Shown in pieces: positions 1-13,400 of a DNA stretch of 64,000 nt. The translations under genes and the position numbers were made by a program. The DNA is from Pithys albifrons albifrons (Eukaryota; Chordata; Aves; Passeriformes; Thamnophilidae): positions 19,960,561 through 20,024,560 of the forward strand of contig NC_092466.1 of NCBI RefSeq assembly GCF_047495875.1, in the 5' to 3' direction. The notes beneath the pieces are model-generated. The model was not told where the DNA came from. It saw only the letters and a list, made by a program, of their open reading frames with translations, and searched no databases. Within the stretch, counting starts at the first letter, position 1. Each line of letters opens with the position of its first letter.

Positions 1-3000
1 CTTGCTGCAAACAGCTGGACTCTTACACATTCAGGAATGTGAGAAAATTTTTCTCTTTTTTAGTTCTCCCCTAGGTTTCTCTGTGTGAGTCTCTCTCCAC
101 CACAGGGTCATTTCAAGCAGTAGGACTGTGTTTAATCGTATACAGACACCGGTACTTCCTTCATCAAAGAGTATACAAAAAAGCAATCCCCCAGAGGCAG
201 GTAGGCACATACACAAAATAACTTCACAGGCAGGCATCCTAAGACTTCCCAAATGCTGCCTATCACCCTCTGCTGGCATGGGGACTCCTGGCATCTGTTA
301 TGTTCCCATCAGACCCAAGTGAGCTGCCTTTGACCATTTTGATTCAGAGGGTGCTTTCTTTATTGGCTTCTGGGGTTAAACAAGTACAGCAATTCCCTGC
401 TTTGTGTGGGCAATGGTTGTTAAGGCAACTGGGAGGAATTCCTTGGCACCAGCAGTAGCCCAAGAAAGGAATGAGCAGAAAAATGCTCAGCCAGAGTCAG
501 CAGCAGCGCAGAGGCAGTGCAAGCCAAAGGGATGTGCTCTGCTGTGTCTATGTTAGTGCCTCACCCTCTCTCTCCCACAGCAGGCAGACCCCAGGCAACA
601 AAGATGCTCCGAAAAGCAAAGTCAACACACCCTTCACTAACCTTTTGCAAACCTCTGGGTGGAGTCCCAACAACACTTGCTGTACCCACTGATACTAGGG
701 CTTGACCTGCTGAACTACAGAGGGACTGAGGGGAATCAAGCCTTGAGTTTTTACTCTATTGCTCCTTCTGTGATTGAACATCCCTCACAACATACAGATA
801 TGAATTTTCTCTTATGATACTTGGGTCATAGCTGCTGCAGTAATAAAGGTAACTTCAAAAATTAAGCTGTGCTAGTGATTTTCTAATGGAAATAAACCTC
901 TTTTGGGGTCATTTTCACTGTGAAATATGGTTCAGAGGTACAAAAGGAAATGGCAGGGTGAGTGGTGAGCTGTCACGTAAGTAAGTACAATGTTTCTTAG
1001 GCTTTAGTGATGTTATTTTTGCATTACAGATGCTCTCCTTGCTCAAAACCACTGCCTTCACCATCTGACCCTTTGCCCCACCCAGCTCACACCTCATTCA
1101 TAAACAGACAATAACTTTGTTTGGATTGGTTTGCTGACAAATTTACACAGTTCTCCCATTTAGAGATCTGATTTCAGATGATGAGGAGCTGATTAGTAGA
1201 TGGAAGGCTTTTGCTCTTAAGAGTTATGAGGGCATTCAGCTGCTTGTATCCACTTCAGCAGGAAGAAAAGGAAGAAGAAATTAATAATAAAAGAAAAAAA
1301 GGAGCAACAGAAGGTTGTGCCTGGTCTCTGGGCTTGTTTATATTGTGGCTTAAAATCTGCAGGATGAAACTAGTGTAGTTTGCACAGTGAGTGTGTAAGC
1401 CTGTCAGCAAGCACAACAGCTTCTAGGGCAAGATATTGCTGTAAGACACTGGAAGGTAGGGCCAAGCGCTGTTAGTAATGGGTGTAGACCTGAGCCTTGT
1501 AAGGGATAATGTTCATACCTGGAAAGCATAGTGCTATGGTGTTTGGTGATTTCTTTTATGCATAAAAAGTAAGTCTGCAGTTTGCTGAACTGAGTCCTTG
1601 TCAGACCTACAGTTCTACATGGTACTGCTTACAGACTGGATTGGAGAAAGGTATCCATTTGGTAGCCTGGTAGCAGAAGACCTCCTCCTGTGTGGTCCAA
1701 GGAGTATGCTCTTCTTTCTTAAAATTTAAGTTATCATGTTATATGATTATTGTAATATTGCTTTGCACAACAGTATACCTCTGTGTTTGGTCTGGTTTTT
1801 CCTCAATTATTCCACTTCTTTTCCAAGTTCCTGGCTGAAAAAACAAACAAATGCATACTTTGGGATGAAGTTCCCAATGGACTGTGCTGTTTTTGTTAGG
1901 CTTGAAAAGGTTTTCTTTGAAGTGAAAGCCATGAGGTGAAATTGCTGAGCAGTTGAGAACCTGGTTTCCATATGCTTTCATGTTCAAAGCAGTCAGCTCA
2001 TGTCCTGAAACTCTGCAGCATAGGGCCAGACTTCACAATTCCATAGTTGGAAAAGGGGGCTGCCTTTGCATCCCAGAAGACTTTAGTCATCCTCAATCCA
2101 AATTAGAGCATCCTTTAGGCTGCTGTCATTCAAGCTAGAACAGAATACCCAGAGTTTAATGGGTAGCAAAATCTTCTTGAAGTAATGTCAGTCATATGCC
2201 ATTCTAAGGCTATTGGTGCCTCTTTGTTATACCTTAAATATTTTTGCAATTTGAAAAAGGTTGAGCAAAATCCTGTTTTGTGATTTTTATTATGACTTCC
2301 CTTGCTCTGGCTTAGGATGTATCAGAGGCAACTCCAACTGGCTCAAGCTTATGAAGTCCCAAGGGTGAAGTCAAGGAAAGCTAAGTATACTAGTACTTGC
2401 TGCATTTTATCTAGCTGAAAATTGATTTGGATTAAATGGCTTAAAAATACACAAACCAAACCTCATTATGGTCCAAAATGTTCTTCTGCTGGAGGTTGCT
2501 TCCCACTCTTTCTGGCTGATAGCTATGCTGGACGTATCAGTAGGAGCAGGGACTCTCTGAAAGCCTAGAGGGGGCCTGTGGATGAGGCTAGAGAAAGAGT
2601 CACTGTGCAGACACTCTCTGGGGGTCTGTACCAGTGGCATGATTGATCCTCCTGTAAGTAGCTGGGAGATGTCTGTATTTTGAGAGGTACTACAGTACAG
2701 GCAAACACAATCTTTGAGGCAAATTCTAACCACCTTTATATTATATTGAGCAAAGACAGTCTTGTTAGTGCACTTGGAGTTAGCTTTCCAAAATGGAGAA
2801 ATACCTGAGATGCAACTATGGCCTCTGGCCTCGGGGGCAGTGGTAAGGTAAGACAGTTGGGCTTTTTCTAAAGTTTTGCACGTTCCTGAGGGTAATCACT
2901 GGGCTATATGGGAAGGTTGTCCCATGCATTGCTTACTGGTGCTGTAAAAGCTGTTTTTGCCTCTCTAGTACACAGTAGTAAAGTCCATGAATCCCAGATA

Positions 3001-4472
3001 GGCTCATTCACATATGCAGCATGAATTTTAAGGAAGGGACAAGAAGTACAACAAAGACAGAACTGTTCATGTTTACAGCCGCTCAGTTTAACTGTATTTG
3101 TGCAAACATAAGGGGTATTGGAATCTAATCTCTGCCTCCTGTTTCACTGGCCTGCAAGTGCTGACTGCTCTGGTCTGTATTCAAAATGTGCAGCCCTGCT
3201 CTGAGTCTTGCTGCAGGTTTCAGGCTCTCCAGACCTTTCCTACACCATCCATGTGGGTCTGTAAATGTGAGAGGGCACAAAGCTCCTACCTAGCAAGGGT
3301 TAAGATACAGTTTTGGGGGAACATTTCCATCAGGGCAGCTTTCCATTGAAAATAAATAAATAAACTGTGCCATGGGTGGATTCTGACAGAAGTCTAGACA
3401 GGAAAATATTGCTACAACCATAAGATAATTCAGGTGATTTCACAAAAAACATTTCTCCAAATTAAAGCACTGAGGTATTCAGCTGTTTGGGTATTCTTCT
3501 TCTTTATTCTTTTAAAAAAGAAAACTTTCACACTTGGCTCCTAAGCCTTAACATGTCACAGCAAATGGTGCAAGCCCTGTGATCATTTTGCTGGGGAGGG
3601 CACTACTGAAAGTTGTTAGATTTATATGTGCTGGTCCTATGCTACGCTAGATGTGGTTTGTGGCTCAAACCATGGAAGTCTAGGTGTAGGATGGGGGGAC
3701 CTCCTAAGACTCTGTACAATCTGATGCTTTATTGAGCTTCACTGTAAGGTGTAGGACATGGACGGTGTGGAGTGGGACTGGGTGTGTGGATTTATTTAGG
3801 ATTTTTTGTGGTTGGCTTGTGGATTTTTAATAAGGTTTTTGAAGAAGGGGAGGTAGAGGAGAGTTTAAATTTCTAGAGTTCCTTTTTGCAGTGTTCCAGA
3901 TTGGTAGACATAGCAAGAGTTGGTAATAATGACTGGCTTATTCTGTTGTAGCAGAATTTACCTAGTCTCAGTGGAGATTTAAGCTGAGAAATTACCCAGT
4001 TGTAATTTGCACGGTGTGTGTGCCAGAGGCCAAAATATTAGCAGGGAAGGGTGTGTGTTGGGAGAAGCAGTGGAAAATTACAATGAGTCAGCAAGGTTGA
4101 ATGTAGGGCTCCTCACAAGGGAAGCCTCATTTATTAAGCAACTTGATCTCTCCCTGTGAGATCATATGTGAAAAACAGGTTGAGCCATGTCTGAGGGTGT
4201 TGCCCTGTGGAATTGATAGATAAAGATCCTTTATACCTGCGTGTGCCTAAGAGAGGGAGGCCAGTTACATTCTGCAGCTTCCAGAGGGAACAAGCCTCCA
4301 GAGAACAGTTATTCCATTTTTCCTGTGGTAAGTTTATTGAAAGGAACTTTTTGTTTCTTCCTCTTCTCCCTATGCCCTCCCCCTGCCTTCAAATCTCACA
4401 TTCACTAACCATAAGGTATGATATATGTGGTTTTCTTCATCAACAGACTCGGGTATCACTACTAAGATTGCA
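1..4472. other. Region upstream of ANXA8, no gene recognised
   Basis: Only short, unconvincing open frames are present on either strand. I see no recognisable exon, LINE or LTR. The last kilobase presumably holds the ANXA8 promoter and 5'UTR. A pyrimidine-rich stretch (about 4349-4395) followed by CAG at 4444-4446 could be a 3' splice site just before the ANXA8 start, and a GTAAGT near 4327 could be the donor of a small non-coding exon. Neither is proven. There is no CpG island at the start of the gene. Confidence 0.5.
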
Positions 4473-7400
4473 ATGGCATGGTGGAAGGCCTGGGTGAGTA
4501 CAGGATATATTGACACTCAGAATTTTTTGGCACTGTGATAAGGTAACTTACAAGTTGCATCAGGCACTGTGTGGGAATTAAAAGTTTCCTTTAAAAATCA
4601 GCAAGACCTATTTACTCTTTTTCTGGCTATAAAATAGCATTCAGCACTTCAGAAACACTGAAGGAAGGCGTTAACATAATTGTTGGCTGTAAGAAGAGGA
4701 GCGGACTTCACCTGGCCCTTCAGTTGAGAGTGGTACAAGGGGATGTTTGTGTGCCTGTGTACATGGGGAGATGGTACCATGGAACAGCAAAGCTACACAG
4801 TTGAGATCTGCAAGCTGTGGGCTCCTTGTCTGCTCCCTTCTCTTGTGCCTGTGAGTTCAGAGCACTGGTCTGTCCCCATTTTGGTCCCCTGTTGTGCTGA
4901 CAGCTTGTGGTCACAGAGAAAGATATGGTCAAGCCATAATGTCTTCTTTTGGTAGTTTTTAATATTGCAACAGTGTGTCCTTGAATACCCTGTCTGCTTG
5001 CTAGGAGCCAGAAATGCTGTGTATGTTCTCTTGTGGCTTTGAGAGGAATTGGCAGGATGGGGAGATGTTCATGGGGTGTGTTGAGGCAGCCTTCAGCGTC
5101 CGGCTCAAGCCAGGCAGCAGGTGCTCTGGTGATGTGCCCAGTTCTGCTGCTAACCAAGGCAGCTCTCCCATTAGTCTCTGTGGGAGGTCATGTTTTCCCC
5201 CCAGACCTCATACCCAGATAACTATAAGCCAAAGCCTAGAAGAGACCTGCTGGAGACATACAATGGAGGAGTACTGCTGGAGAAGTTTTCTTTTGCTGTC
5301 CCAACCCCTGCCCAACACCTCTGGCAGTAGTGCATGGGCTTTCTTTGGAATGCTTTTGGCTCGTTTGTGGAAAGACTTGTCCCAGAGTCCCCTCACTTCT
5401 TGTGAAGACAGCTTCATATTTAAGCAACGTGTGTAAGGGGAAAACCTGCACCAAGGCTCCAGTGCTGCTGCTCCTCTCCCAGCTGGGGCAGTGGCACTGG
5501 GAACTGAGCAGGAGGTGAGGGACCTCTCTACCACACGCCAACAAAGATACCTGGGAAGCACAGGAGAGCTGCCTTAGTACTACACTGCCTCCAGTGCAAT
5601 ACAGCCATCAAGGAGTGAGAAACCACTCCGCATGGACATGAACAGTTTTCAGGTTCTCAGAAACAATTTTGCAACGGAGGGGCAAGAACCAGGGAAAAAA
5701 CAAACTAAACCCAAAGCACCTTCTGGAATAGGGATTATTACAAACTAATTCCTACTTTCCTTCAGTAGGGTTCAGATAGCAAACTTTCCTAATCTCAAAA
5801 TATATAATGATTTTTTTTTCCCCCAGAAAGATTAAAGTTGTAGGCTTTCTTTCTGCTGACTTCCCTCTGCCCTGCTATTTCCTTTTCGAAGTTTAATGTA
5901 ATCAAATAGGTGTTTTTCCAAAGCTTAGCATAGCACTCATTTTAATTTTTCCCTTTCTGCTGATCTATTCCCCACTACCCCAATTTGGAAGTAATTTCTA
6001 AACTTAGAATGACAAAAGAAGGAGAAAAACCCTTGAAGACTCCAGTGATCTCTTACTAGTTGATGTTGTAGGGTATAGTGACGTGAGAAAAAAATGAGAG
6101 GCTTAAGGAAGAATGGGGAAAAATTGTTTTGGTTTTCTAAATCCTTCATAAAAAATACAGTTTGAAGGCAAAAAAGAATCAAAAACTGTGAAACTTTCTA
6201 GAAACTTTCTACTGAAAAAAAACCCAAAACATAACCCCAACTGACCCCAAATTCCAGCTTCTCAATAAACTATTGTTTAGTTTTGAAAAAAATTTGGTAG
6301 TAAAACTTTCAATTCTCCTTCCCTTCATTTATAGTTAAAACTTTTCATAGAATCAGGTGTAAGGTACACTGATTCTGCTGCTTTTGTGCCAATTACTCAT
6401 ATTTATATGAGAGTCACATAAATGCCTTGTGTAGTTTCAGTTAGGTAGTTTTAGGATCAATTCAACTGGAAAATAAGACCAAACTGAACAGGTTTTCTCT
6501 GAAAAGCTGATGTGATTGTACCTGTGCTGCAACAATTATGCACATGAAAAATGAGGTGTATCAGTGAGTCATGACTGTGCTACTTGACCCAGGAAGGGCC
6601 GTAATTGTTTATTGGAATTAGTACCAAAAAAGATCATTGTTTAACTTGTTTCCTCTGCCTCCAAATGAAAGCTCTGCCTTGCACTCCCTCTTTGATTGAG
6701 TCACCAGGCTTGGGTCCAGAATGTTGGGAATTTTTTTCACATGTTCTTGCATGTAGCTAGAGAGGATTGACCATCTTTTTGAGAGCAAAATCAGATTGAT
6801 GAGCGTAACCTGCTTTCCAGGGAAGCTGTGATGGTGCTGGCTCTCTTAACAAAGGGCTAGAAAAGGAGCATTTGAAATGGTCCTTCCAGCTCAGCCAAAC
6901 ACTTCTAGACCAATGACAAACTGTTAGAGGTGGCAAAGCTACCTAGTCAGTCACTGCTTTTTCTGCAGTGACAGTTTCACTACAGCCTTAAACTTGCTGC
7001 TCAGTGATTATTTGAATTCAAAGCTTCATCTATCAAGAAGTTTCCTGTTGGCACCATCTGCTTCACAGCTGCTCTTTCTGCTCGGAGTAAGAAAGGAGTG
7101 GTAGTACAGGAGTCTGTGCTGGCTGTAAAGCAAATGTCTCCAAGTCTTGCTGATTGATAAATGTGCTGCCTCTCTCAACACTCATCATTGCCATTGCCTC
7201 TTGGTCCCTTGTCACTGCTCCTGGAGCTTGGTTGGCAAAGGGGCCAGCATGCAGAAGTGCCAGCTCTATCTACTGGTACTCTCTCACGGGAAATAAGAAC
7301 AGAGGGGATTTGCATCACAGCAAGAGACTGGTGGGTGGCACTTGGTGGTCCACATTATGCAAATCAGGTGGGATGACCATAGTGATTCCTTCTGGTCTGT

Positions 7401-10400
7401 GAGTTCAGATGTTTATCTGACTGTGAAGCCACCCCCAATGAAAAATTCGGCAGGCCATACTGATACCATTAGTTCAATATTAACGCTATCTCTGAAGGTA
7501 AATTTGTGAGAATATAGTTGTTTCCAACTTAAATATTTTTGCTGGTGAGAAAGAGAAAATTGTCTATTTTTGGAAAGAAGTGGTGGGGACTCTTCATGCC
7601 TATCCACCCACATACTCCCCTGTTGATAGGACCAGCTTGTTAGAGATGTGACAATATGTATTCAAGTCAGTCCCTTGACTAACAGCTGTGTTGAATAAAA
7701 GTTCTTGTGTCTGAGTTTTGGTTGATGGCCCTGGTACCTTGTGGTAACTGGAATAAATCTCAGTGTGTCTTTCTGCCCTGAGACTCTAGCACTACAGACA
7801 TCTTACGGTTCTGTCAGGAGGATTCTTGTGTAGTTGGCCCTTGGGACAGGGAACAACATCAAACCTGCACTCCTCCAGATGGATCTCTTTCTTCAAAGTA
7901 GTCTCTTAGCCCAAACCCTTCTAGTGGAGATTCTTCCTTCTGGAAACTAGCTGTGCAGAAGTGCAGCAGCAGCTACCTGGAAAAAAGGTCTGTGGCAGCA
8001 AGACTATTCCAGGAAATCAAAAATCTAAAAACTACCTTGCACCAAGCCACTGGGAAATGCAGTATGATGCAATAGCATACGTGCTGTGAAGCACTGTATT
8101 TGAAGGGTGAATAGGAAAGTCCAATCAATTACAGTCTGAGCTTTTTCTGCCAGACTGCCTGCACCTAATGACTCTTGCCACACTGTCAGCCATGCTCTGC
8201 ACATCTTATTTCTGCCAGGAGCCAAAGGCTGATACAGACAGGTGGAGAAAGGAAACTTGTGTTCTCTTTAGAAAGAAATTTGTGTTTTCTTTTTGCTCTA
8301 CTGAGAAACTTTGAAACAGTCTCTCCTATTTTCTGTGTCTTCCCCATGTATAGGCAATAAATAGCACTAATGCACTTTTCAAATACTTTTTCTTCAGCTG
8401 ATGAAATACAGTGGTGAGAAGTCCTGTATTTTTCTTCTTTCAGAGTGAAGAAGAGGGCAGGTCTGTTGCAGGTGCTTTGCACTTTGACCCTGCACCTGAT
8501 GCTCAGACTCTGTACAAGGCCATGAAAGGACTTGGTGAGTTGACTCCAACCACATATGTAAATTCAATATTCTGCTTGTAATTGCAAAGTTGAAAGCCAT
8601 TCCTTAGGAAAATTGCATCCAGAGATATAATTTTTTAACGTGAAAAATTAAAATTAATATTTTCTCTGTATGTACTTAAACTTCTGCAAGAAGGCAATGA
8701 ACTAGGCAAGGTTGTCTGAATATTCAGAATGGGATTTTGAACTAGTCCCAGCTTATTCTGTGACCTATGTTTATTACTTATTGTTGTTCTCCACAGGGAC
8801 TGATGAACAAGCTATAATTGATGTCCTAACCAAGAGGAACAACATGCAGCGTCAAGAGATTGCCAAATCCTTCAAAGCCCAGTTTGGAAAGGTTCTTCCA
8901 AAACAAAGCCATATTCAATCACTGTTTTACTGCAGCCAGGATGTAGTAAATGGGTGTACAGTTCGTCCTGCAAGCATGATGAAAACAATATGCAGGTCTT
9001 CTGCAAATAAGTAGATTAAATCTATTTATAAGGCCTGAGATGAGTGTGTTGAATTAATTTTTCATCAGAAAAGCTTGGGTTTCTTCCAAAGATTTTAATT
9101 TTTTTATAAAATGCACTTTGACCAGAAACACTTTTTAAAAAAATCAATTTTTACATAAAGTGTAGCTTCCTACTGAGTTTGAAGCTGTAACAAAAATTGA
9201 TACTTTAAGTAAAATTTTGAGTAAAATATTGTTTTGGTTTCGGGCCTATTTAAATGTCAAAGAAAGTTCAATTTAAAGATTTTCTTAATTACACTTGTTT
9301 CAAAATTCTGAAAATGAAAACAATCTGGGGTTATTCCTATGGCTCTCTTTGTTTCTTTAATAAAATATTACTTTCATTCGGTAAACTTTTCCACAAGCAA
9401 ACTGTACTACTATCCCTACTCTGGAGTCTCCAATGACCCTTGCTGGAAAGGGGACTGCCACACAAGGGCCTCAGAAAGGGAAGCAAATATGGGGATGGTA
9501 AATATGGAACAGTAAATAAATAGAATGCTTGCATCTCACTAAAACAGTCATACCCTAGAAAGTCCCGTGTTATAGTGGTAGGAAAGTCTGAAGTGTACCC
9601 TCAAGCAAACTGTAAACTCTACAAATGTCCTGGGTGCAAGTTTATGAGGAAGCTTTGAGAATCAGCCCTTTCTGAAGCTACACCCAGGTTCAATTCAAGG
9701 CCTTAAGCTGACTGGTCTGTTCACTGAGTAAAGCAGAGTGGAGGAAGATTTGCTGCGGGATTAGTTAGTAACTGGGAGAAGCTTAAATACTGAGAAAAGA
9801 GGGTATGTGGAAGGACCTAGACAAATCCCATTTTGGGGCTTTTTTAATGAACTATCAACACAATACTGTCATTCAGCTTCATTACTTAGAATATGGGGAT
9901 GGTCAGTAAAAAGATCCTGTGAGGCTGTTTATGTAACCATGTGATGCATATTTAACAGGATCTGATTGAAACCCTGAAGTCTGAACTGAGTGGCAACTTT
10001 GAGAGGCTCATTGTAGCTCTCATGTACTCCCCATTTAAATATGATGCCAAGGAGCTGTATGATGCCATGAAGGTAAGCAAACTGCATGCTGATATTTAAG
10101 TAGTAGCACAAATACAGTGCTAATTTCTTGTAATTGTGCTTATTAATGCAAGTGGTAATAAGTGGACTGTTATATGTTATTAGCAGTAGCTTTTGAGAAA
10201 TAGTTAATTGTACTATTAATGCATATTCTGGGGGGAAAATGCTGCCTTATACTTATGGCTATAAAATAATTTCTGTACATGTGTGTCTCATAGTTTTGTT
10301 GTTGCCTTCCCAGGCTCTTGCTAAAGGTGGGAGTTCAATCCCTGGAGAGGCCATTCACTAAAAAGTTGGACTTGAAGGTCTTTGGGGCTCTCTTCCAACT

Positions 10401-13400
10401 CAAAATATTTTGTGATTCTAAATCACACACAAAACTGCTGCCATGATGCCCCATCTGAGCCATGAAACCTTTAAGAAATTAAGGAGAGGTGGTGCAACGG
10501 CCAGGCTGGGGTTGGCTGGTATCCTACCTATTGTTGCTGTGTCTTTACAAGTTTTGGATGCAGAGTAGTCATTTAAAATGGTATGAACATGGCCTGACTA
10601 GCCAAGCATTGGTCTCCCACATCCCTCTACTTCTGTCTGTCATCAAAGATCTGACTCCAGAAATGCATTGCAAAAGTGTAGTGTTACATAAAATCATTCT
10701 TTGTAAATTAGGCACCTCAGTAAAACAAACCATGTTCTAACCAAATGTTCTTTCTGGATCCCGCTGTCATCATGACGGTTCCTTAAAGCTCAGCACACAG
10801 CCTGACACTCTGCTGCCATCCAGCTCCTCCCTTGATCCTACTTTGCTAGCAATAAATCACACTCCATGTCTAGAAGCCTTTCTCCACCTTTATTTCTCCA
10901 CTATGTTTTCTATTAAAGGGTGTGGGAACCAGTGAAGGTGTTATCATAGAGATCCTGGCATCTCGAACTAAAGCACAGATCAAAGAGATAATCAAGGCTT
11001 ACAAAGAAGGTAAGTGCCTGGGGCTCAGATTTCTGTAGTCAGAGCAATGAGCCTGATTGCACAGCAGGAATGGTGTTACCAGCCAGCACTGTCAGCAGGA
11101 AATGGTTTTTTTTAAAAAAGCAAGATGCAACCTAACTCTGCTTTAGTCTGGCAAATAGAACAGGGATATGTTGAAAGAATTTGAAAATCCCTCTCTAGGT
11201 CTTCATCCAGCTACAGTAAAGGGTCAGCAAATCAGCAGTTTGGCCAGAAGCACTATTGTCAGAACACAAACAAAACTATAGCTGTGCACTTAGCTGCTTC
11301 TCCCCATTAAATAGGTGGGAATTTATTAAGTATATATTTGTAAATATTTTGTATCTTTGGTCCCTTCAACTACACTTCTAATATTAGCTCTGGATTTATT
11401 CCTTGGACATCAGGGGAGCTAGTGACTCAGATGGGTACAAACGCTGATCTGAGTATCCTTAAGGATGTGGTCTCAGCCCTGTTTTGTTCCCTAATGACCA
11501 CTGTCAGGCTACTGTGTGTCCTAGGGCTACTGGTAATATCTTTACTATATCACCCAAATAACAAATCCTTCCCTTGTCCTTCTCTTTCCCTTGGGTAGAA
11601 TACGGTTCTGATCTGGAAGAAGATATAAAATCGGAAACAAGTGGCTACTTAGAACAGATTCTGGTTTGCCTTCTTCAGGTAATGCTAGAGAAGAGAAATG
11701 AGAGTATAAAGATCACATTTTTCTCTTCCTTGTCTGAGAAGACATGCAATAGAAGAGCCAATACAGTCATGATCACCACATAAACTGCGGAGACAAACAT
11801 GTCACTTGGACTGGATCTGTTTCAGTTTCCACGTGACTGAAGCAGGGAACCCTCCCTCCCTTAGCAGCAATAAGCGAGCTTGGAACTTTGAGTCAGCTCT
11901 GCTGCAGGGAGACACCTCACTTTTCCATATGTGTAAAGCCGCTGCACTCTACAAGGGTCTTAGAAAACAGCGCCCCTCCACTGATTCACCACTTTTTCAG
12001 GGTCTGTGCCCTCGACGCTGAGTGTATTCGGATGCATTTAGTTTATCACGTTTTCTGAATTTTCCTGCCTAGCAGCAGAATTACTGAGCAATTTTTTTAC
12101 TGTGCTTCATATGACTGATTTCAGTGCCTTTCAGTGAAGGAATTAGCACTGGTCCTGTCTGAAACATTACTACTTGAGTACTCTGCAGAAATAGGTAGCT
12201 GAGAAGGATAATTGATCTTTGCCCAGAATGAATGCTGTGATCCTTATTTATGGAAGAATCTTTGAGACAAAATGGTTATCTTTTCTTTTTATAGGGTGAG
12301 AGGGACAATGCCACTCTCTATGTGGACACAGCCCTGGCACTGCAGGATGCAGAGGTAACTCTCAAATGCCTGTGATCAGATATGCCTGCAGATATGCTGC
12401 AGATATGCCTACATTCCCACCTTCTTGAAATTCAGAGTGCTTCAGTGGGCAACAGAGCCCTGGCCAGCAGAGGGTTCGCATCACAATACTGTGGGGTGGG
12501 GGGCTCTTCAAGTAAGCAACTTCAGGTTCTTCAATTTTGCCTGCACTGCTGAGCTTTGCCATCCAAAGAGGAATTATGAGATCTGGTCTTATGTTCAGCT
12601 GCTTTTAATATGTGAAGTATATGGGTATGTTGCAGTGGAGGGGGATAGAAAAGAGAAAAAACATTGTTGGCTGCTACAGCTGCTGCAGGAGGGGTAGAAA
12701 GAATGGAGATAGTGGCTGTTCCAATTTTTCTAGAAGACAGTCAAAAGTTTTCATAATCAACCATTCTAGGATACTCTAGTTCACAGTGTTTCGGGTTACT
12801 TCAAACCCCTTTACCCTACTGATGCCTTCAGCCAAACTCAGTTCCTTACCGGGTGCACACATAGAACATCTCGCTAATAATTGTGTGTTAAATTACAGAC
12901 TCTCTATGCTGCTGGAGAGAAGATACGGGGCACTGATGAGATACAGTTCATCACCATCTTGTGCAAAAGGAGTGCCACACACTTGCTGAAAGGTACAGAG
13001 CAGAGTCCACAGTCCCAAGCTCTGAAATGAGAAATCCCTCTTGCCAAAAATAAGAGGCAGGGCTATAGATGGGAGGGATGGGTGGTTAGAAGTAAGTACT
13101 TGAGTCTGTTTTCTAATCCTTGGTCACTCAGTCACCAAAAGCTGCCAGCAGCTTTTATGGAAGATTACCAAGTTCTGCTGAAAATCAAGTCACTTAGATA
13201 TCTTAAAGTCCTTTATGCAGTGTTGATAACTGGATAGTATAGTTGTTTTTATAAACACAAGACATGAATGATAGTCCCTTTCTAACCAAGCAGGAGCATG
13301 TGGTGGCCAAATGACCCCTTGAATGTGGGTTCCTTTGGTAAAAAAAAAATCCCTAAAAAATAGCTGGAAAATCACGGGGTGCAACCTGCATTTATGCCCC

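Noticed and set aside
4720..5561. Overlapping open frames of 102-145 codons on both strands
   Set aside because: They lie in ANXA8 intron 1, overlap each other, and show no domain or family signal.
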